A stretch of 35,147 nt of DNA from Bacteroidales bacterium UBA4893 (lineage in GTDB: Bacteria > Bacteroidota > Bacteroidia > Bacteroidales > P3): positions 1 through 35,147 of the forward strand of contig DHCV01000039.1 in NCBI GenBank assembly GCA_002399025.1, in the 5' to 3' direction. Positions 33,356-35,147 of the stretch are shown in pieces (position 1 is the stretch's first letter; each line of letters starts with the position of its first letter). The position numbers and the translations under genes were made by a program. The notes under the pieces are model-generated. The model saw nothing but the letters and a program-made list of their open reading frames with translations. It had not been told where the DNA came from and made no database searches.

Positions 33356-33358
33356 TTA

Positions 33359-33391
33359 CTTGTTCCTTTCATCAATAAATCAATATCTTTG
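33359..33391 (+). promoter_or_regulatory. -33/-7 promoter for the LiaF-like/LytTR operon
   Basis: CTTG (33359-33362) and TATCTTTG (33384-33391) are 21 bases apart. The -7 box includes the TTG at 33389, so the coding start is moved to the ATG at 33410. Confidence 0.7.
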
Positions 33392-33409
33392 CCAAAAAAA
33401 TATAAAGCC

Positions 33410-34180
33410 ATGAAAGAACAAAAAAAATCTAAATCAAATTCCAGTTTTGGAATATATGTAGGAATAATCCTAATAAGCGGAGGATTAATTTACCTTCTAA
33501 ATAATTTAGGCTATATTGAGAAATCAATAATAGAAATAGTAATAACATTTCCTATGCTTCTACTATTACTCTCACTTTATTGGATTTTCAGAAAACATTT
33601 CTTTTGGGGATTTTTAGGAGTATTAATATCATTAATTTTCTTAGTACCAAAGGTTTCTACCTTTTATCCTAATTTAATTACATTTCCATTTGAAAACCTA
33701 ACACTCGAAAACACAATTCTTCCTATCCTATTTATTTTGTTTGGAATTGCAATTATTTCAAAAGTAGTTTCAAAACCGAAGAAATATAATAATAAGGAAT
33801 ATGAATTTTTTGAATCTTCAAAAGATAATAATTTTATTCAAAAGCTATTCTCAGGAAAAAATGTTATCTTTGGCTCATCAAAAAATATGGTTCTTGCCCC
33901 ATTATTTAAAGGGACAGAAATAAACACAGTGTTTGGAGAAGTAATATTAGATCTTCGTAAAACAGATATTGAAGAAGGAGAGACAAGAGTTGAAGTGAAT
34001 GTTGTATTTGGAGGAGTTGAAATATATGTCCCTTCCAATTGGGAAATAGTTATAAATACAACTAATGTCTTAGGAGAAACTGAGGATAAAAGATTCTATA
34101 CAGAAGAAACAACTTCCTCAACTAAAAAGTTAATAATAAATGGTGCTTGCGTTTTTGGAGGAATAGAAATTAAGAATTAA
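33410..34180 (+). CDS. LiaF-like membrane protein (YvqF/LiaF C-terminal domain)
   Basis: A 256-residue protein with four hydrophobic segments in residues ~13-125, interrupted by short loops (KHFFWG, PKVSTFYPN). A soluble C-terminal domain (about 160-256) repeats the pattern TVFGEVILDLRK, VVFGGVEIYVP, CVFGGIEIKN. This is the signature of the LiaF / cell-wall-active antibiotic response (YvqF) domain, which restrains LiaRS signalling in Firmicutes. Here the partner is a membrane LytTR protein 11 bases downstream, which suggests an analogous sensor-regulator pair. The ATG follows the -7 element by 18 bases. Confidence 0.85.
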   Translation: MKEQKKSKSNSSFGIYVGIILISGGLIYLLNNLGYIEKSIIEIVITFPMLLLLLSLYWIFRKHFFWGFLGVLISLIFLVPKVSTFYPNLITFPFENLTLENTILPILFILFGIAIISKVVSKPKKYNNKEYEFFESSKDNNFIQKLFSGKNVIFGSSKNMVLAPLFKGTEINTVFGEVILDLRKTDIEEGETRVEVNVVFGGVEIYVPSNWEIVINTTNVLGETEDKRFYTEETTSSTKKLIINGACVFGGIEIKN

Positions 34181-34191
34181 AATAGAAATAG

Positions 34192-34794
34192 ATGTTTCAA
34201 AATAAGCACACTATATTCATAACAATAGGTTTTCTTATTATATGGTCAGTAGTTGTTTCATTGCTATTAAGACTTCTTACAAAAGAAAACCTATTATTCC
34301 TTTTTAGCATTACAATTCTAAGTTTCGGACTCTTTGTCTTCCTTCTTCAACTTCTATTAAACAAAGTCTTTCCTAGTCAAGAAGAACAATACGAAACTCA
34401 AAGAGAAAATTTAAAAGAAGAAAAAGATAGTATTGAAGAAAAAGATTTAACTAATGAAGAAGAATATATAGAAAGAATAAGTGTTAAAACAGGGCAAAAG
34501 CTTGACGTGATAATGATAAAAGATGTTATGTTTATGCAATCAAATGGAGATTATGTTTCAATATATTCTAAAGAAAATGTTTACCTAAAAGAGCAAACAA
34601 TGAAGCATTTTGAAAAAAATCTTCCACCAAAACAATTCGTAAGAATACATCGCAGTTACATCGTAAATGTAGATTTTATAAGTAGCATACATAATTACAA
34701 GAAAAATCAGTTTAAGATAAAACTCAAAAATAACTATGAATTAAAGGCAAGTCAAACAGGCTACAATTTATTAAAGGAAAGATTATCGATATAA
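34192..34794 (+). CDS. Membrane-anchored LytTR DNA-binding regulator
   Basis: A 200-residue protein with two N-terminal membrane helices (about residues 9-27 and 36-58), a charged Glu/Lys-rich linker (about 63-92) and a LytTR DNA-binding domain (about 95-198). The LytTR domain has ISVKTGQKLDVIMIKDVMFMQSNGDYVSIYS and the hallmark FVRIHRSYIVNVDFI. There is no receiver domain, so it is not a conventional response regulator. Control probably comes through the membrane and the LiaF-like partner encoded 11 bases upstream. An autoregulatory site may lie at 33304-33355. The frame continues open for 42 codons after the stop, which is likely chance. Confidence 0.88.
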   Translation: MFQNKHTIFITIGFLIIWSVVVSLLLRLLTKENLLFLFSITILSFGLFVFLLQLLLNKVFPSQEEQYETQRENLKEEKDSIEEKDLTNEEEYIERISVKTGQKLDVIMIKDVMFMQSNGDYVSIYSKENVYLKEQTMKHFEKNLPPKQFVRIHRSYIVNVDFISSIHNYKKNQFKIKLKNNYELKASQTGYNLLKERLSI

Positions 34795-34898
34795 GATATT
34801 CTTTCTTCATATTATAGTACAGTAAGTTTTGATGCATTAAAAGAGATTTTAATGGCTCAGATTAAATATTTGGAGATTAGTTTTATAATTGCTAAAAA

Positions 34899-35024
34899 AT
34901 GGAATTTGAAAAGGCATTTATAAGTTATTTTTTACTAGAAGGATTACTATAGCATTTTAAGATAACCAAAGTTGAAGAACTAGGGGAGGTATCTACCAAA
35001 AGAATAACAAAAGTGGATAAATAA
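34899..35024 (+). pseudogene. Decayed ORF resembling the N terminus of an ISAon1-like transposase accessory protein
   Basis: A single frame starts at ATG (34899) and reads MEFEKAFISYFLLEGLL, then an in-frame TAG (34950-34952, consistent with CAG to TAG), then HFKITKVEELGEVSTKRI and a stop. The phrase LLEGLL-HFKITKVEE resembles the start of the ISAon1-family transposase N-terminal region (LLPEGLLEYF-type). No remaining transposase body follows. The identification is by memory of the motif and is tentative. Confidence 0.35.
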
Positions 35025-35029
35025 AAACC

Positions 35030-35146
35030 ATTAAAAATGTCCATTAAGCCTAAATAGATAATTAAAGGTAAGTAAAGCATGAAAGGGATTCAATCAACGA
35101 ATCCCTTTTTGCTAATGAATTTTTTGGCTTAATGGACATTTTTAAT
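35030..35146. mobile_element. 117-base element with 21-base perfect inverted ends (MITE-like)
   Basis: Positions 35030-35050 and 35126-35146 are perfect reverse complements (left end ATTAAAAATG...AAGCC). Between them lies a hairpin (35082-35108). No coding capacity is present. It could be a MITE or the terminal inverted repeat pair of a small IS derivative. Alternatively it is a nested terminator; the window edge prevents checking for target-site duplications. Confidence 0.5.
35082..35110 (+). terminator. Hairpin terminator inside the inverted-repeat element
   Basis: AAAGGGATTC (35082-35091) and GAATCCCTTT (35099-35108) form a perfect 10-base stem with a 7-base loop and a T run. The stem sequence is almost the same as that of the terminator at 33267-33296. 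Confidence 0.7.
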
Positions 35147-35147
35147 A

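Larger units (their letters stand above)
34795..35147. other. Terminal region with pseudogene fragment and inverted-repeat element
   Basis: 353 bases with no intact gene. It holds a small CATTAAAA/TTTTAATG hairpin (34835-34854, no T-tract), the in-frame-interrupted fragment at 34899-35024 and the inverted-repeat element at 35030-35146. The window ends one base after the element, so what it abuts is unknown. Confidence 0.7.

Noticed and set aside
33389..33409. TTG start for the LiaF-like protein at 33389
   Set aside because: The TTG is the end of the -7 promoter element TATCTTTG, so it lies upstream of the transcript start.
34795..34923. Readthrough extension of the LytTR protein or a separate small gene
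   Set aside because: The 42 in-frame codons after the stop have no recognisable pattern, and the LytTR domain is already complete at the stop.

Overview
This window looks like a chromosomal segment of a Bacteroidota (Bacteroidetes) bacterium, most likely a Bacteroidales-type organism. The DNA is A+T-rich. Many genes are preceded by the phylum-specific promoter -7 element TAnnTTTG, several with a TTTG -33 element 19-21 bases upstream, and Shine-Dalgarno sequences are scarce. Three proteins end in type IX secretion (T9SS) sorting domains. TamL, a DUF4294 protein, a YkfC-like peptidase, a B12-dependent ribonucleotide reductase and a membrane LiaF/LytTR pair fit the same phylum. No rRNA, tRNA, CRISPR array or complete mobile element was seen.

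Layout. 1-2013: LTA-synthase/MdoB-type phosphoglycerol transferase, convergent with overlapping stop codons on a minus-strand envelope cluster (8180 to 2010) of secreted M14 carboxypeptidase, outer-membrane barrel protein, Kdo transferase and TamL. 8329-8934: nitroreductase with signal peptide. 9399-13332: co-directional MFS sugar transporter, clpX, DUF4294 protein and YkfC-like NlpC/P60 peptidase. 13716-17894: tandem pair of paralogous T9SS-secreted propeller-like proteins. 22686-17919 (minus): nrdJ, then an exported helix-hairpin-helix/beta-barrel protein. 23018-25607: small lipoprotein (minus), then cyclophilin lipoprotein, pheS and folB (plus). 28328-25640 (minus): HU-like protein, DegT aminotransferase and galE. 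29418-28951 (minus): recX inside direct repeats. 29666-30682: a reduced serpin-like lipoprotein. 30836-33247: EF-G-like GTPase plus TfoX C-terminal-domain protein. 33410-34794: LiaF-like/LytTR pair. 34795-35147: a decayed transposase-like fragment and a 117-base inverted-repeat element.

The genes are mostly housekeeping and envelope functions: LPS core (kdtA), outer-membrane assembly (tamL), sugar nucleotides (galE, aminotransferase), muropeptide recycling, proteolysis (clpX), dNTP supply, folate and tRNA charging. The most unusual signal is between genes. Several intergenic regions hold different, sequence-unrelated arrays that share a phase of 21-22 bases (two DNA turns) or of 7 bases. One such heptamer series also sits inside the coding sequence of both T9SS sorting domains. 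I regard these phased arrays as the best candidate here for an undescribed system. The degenerate serpin, the recX-flanking repeats and a terminator that overlaps a promoter are further points of interest. All functional calls come from reading motifs by eye; no database search was possible.
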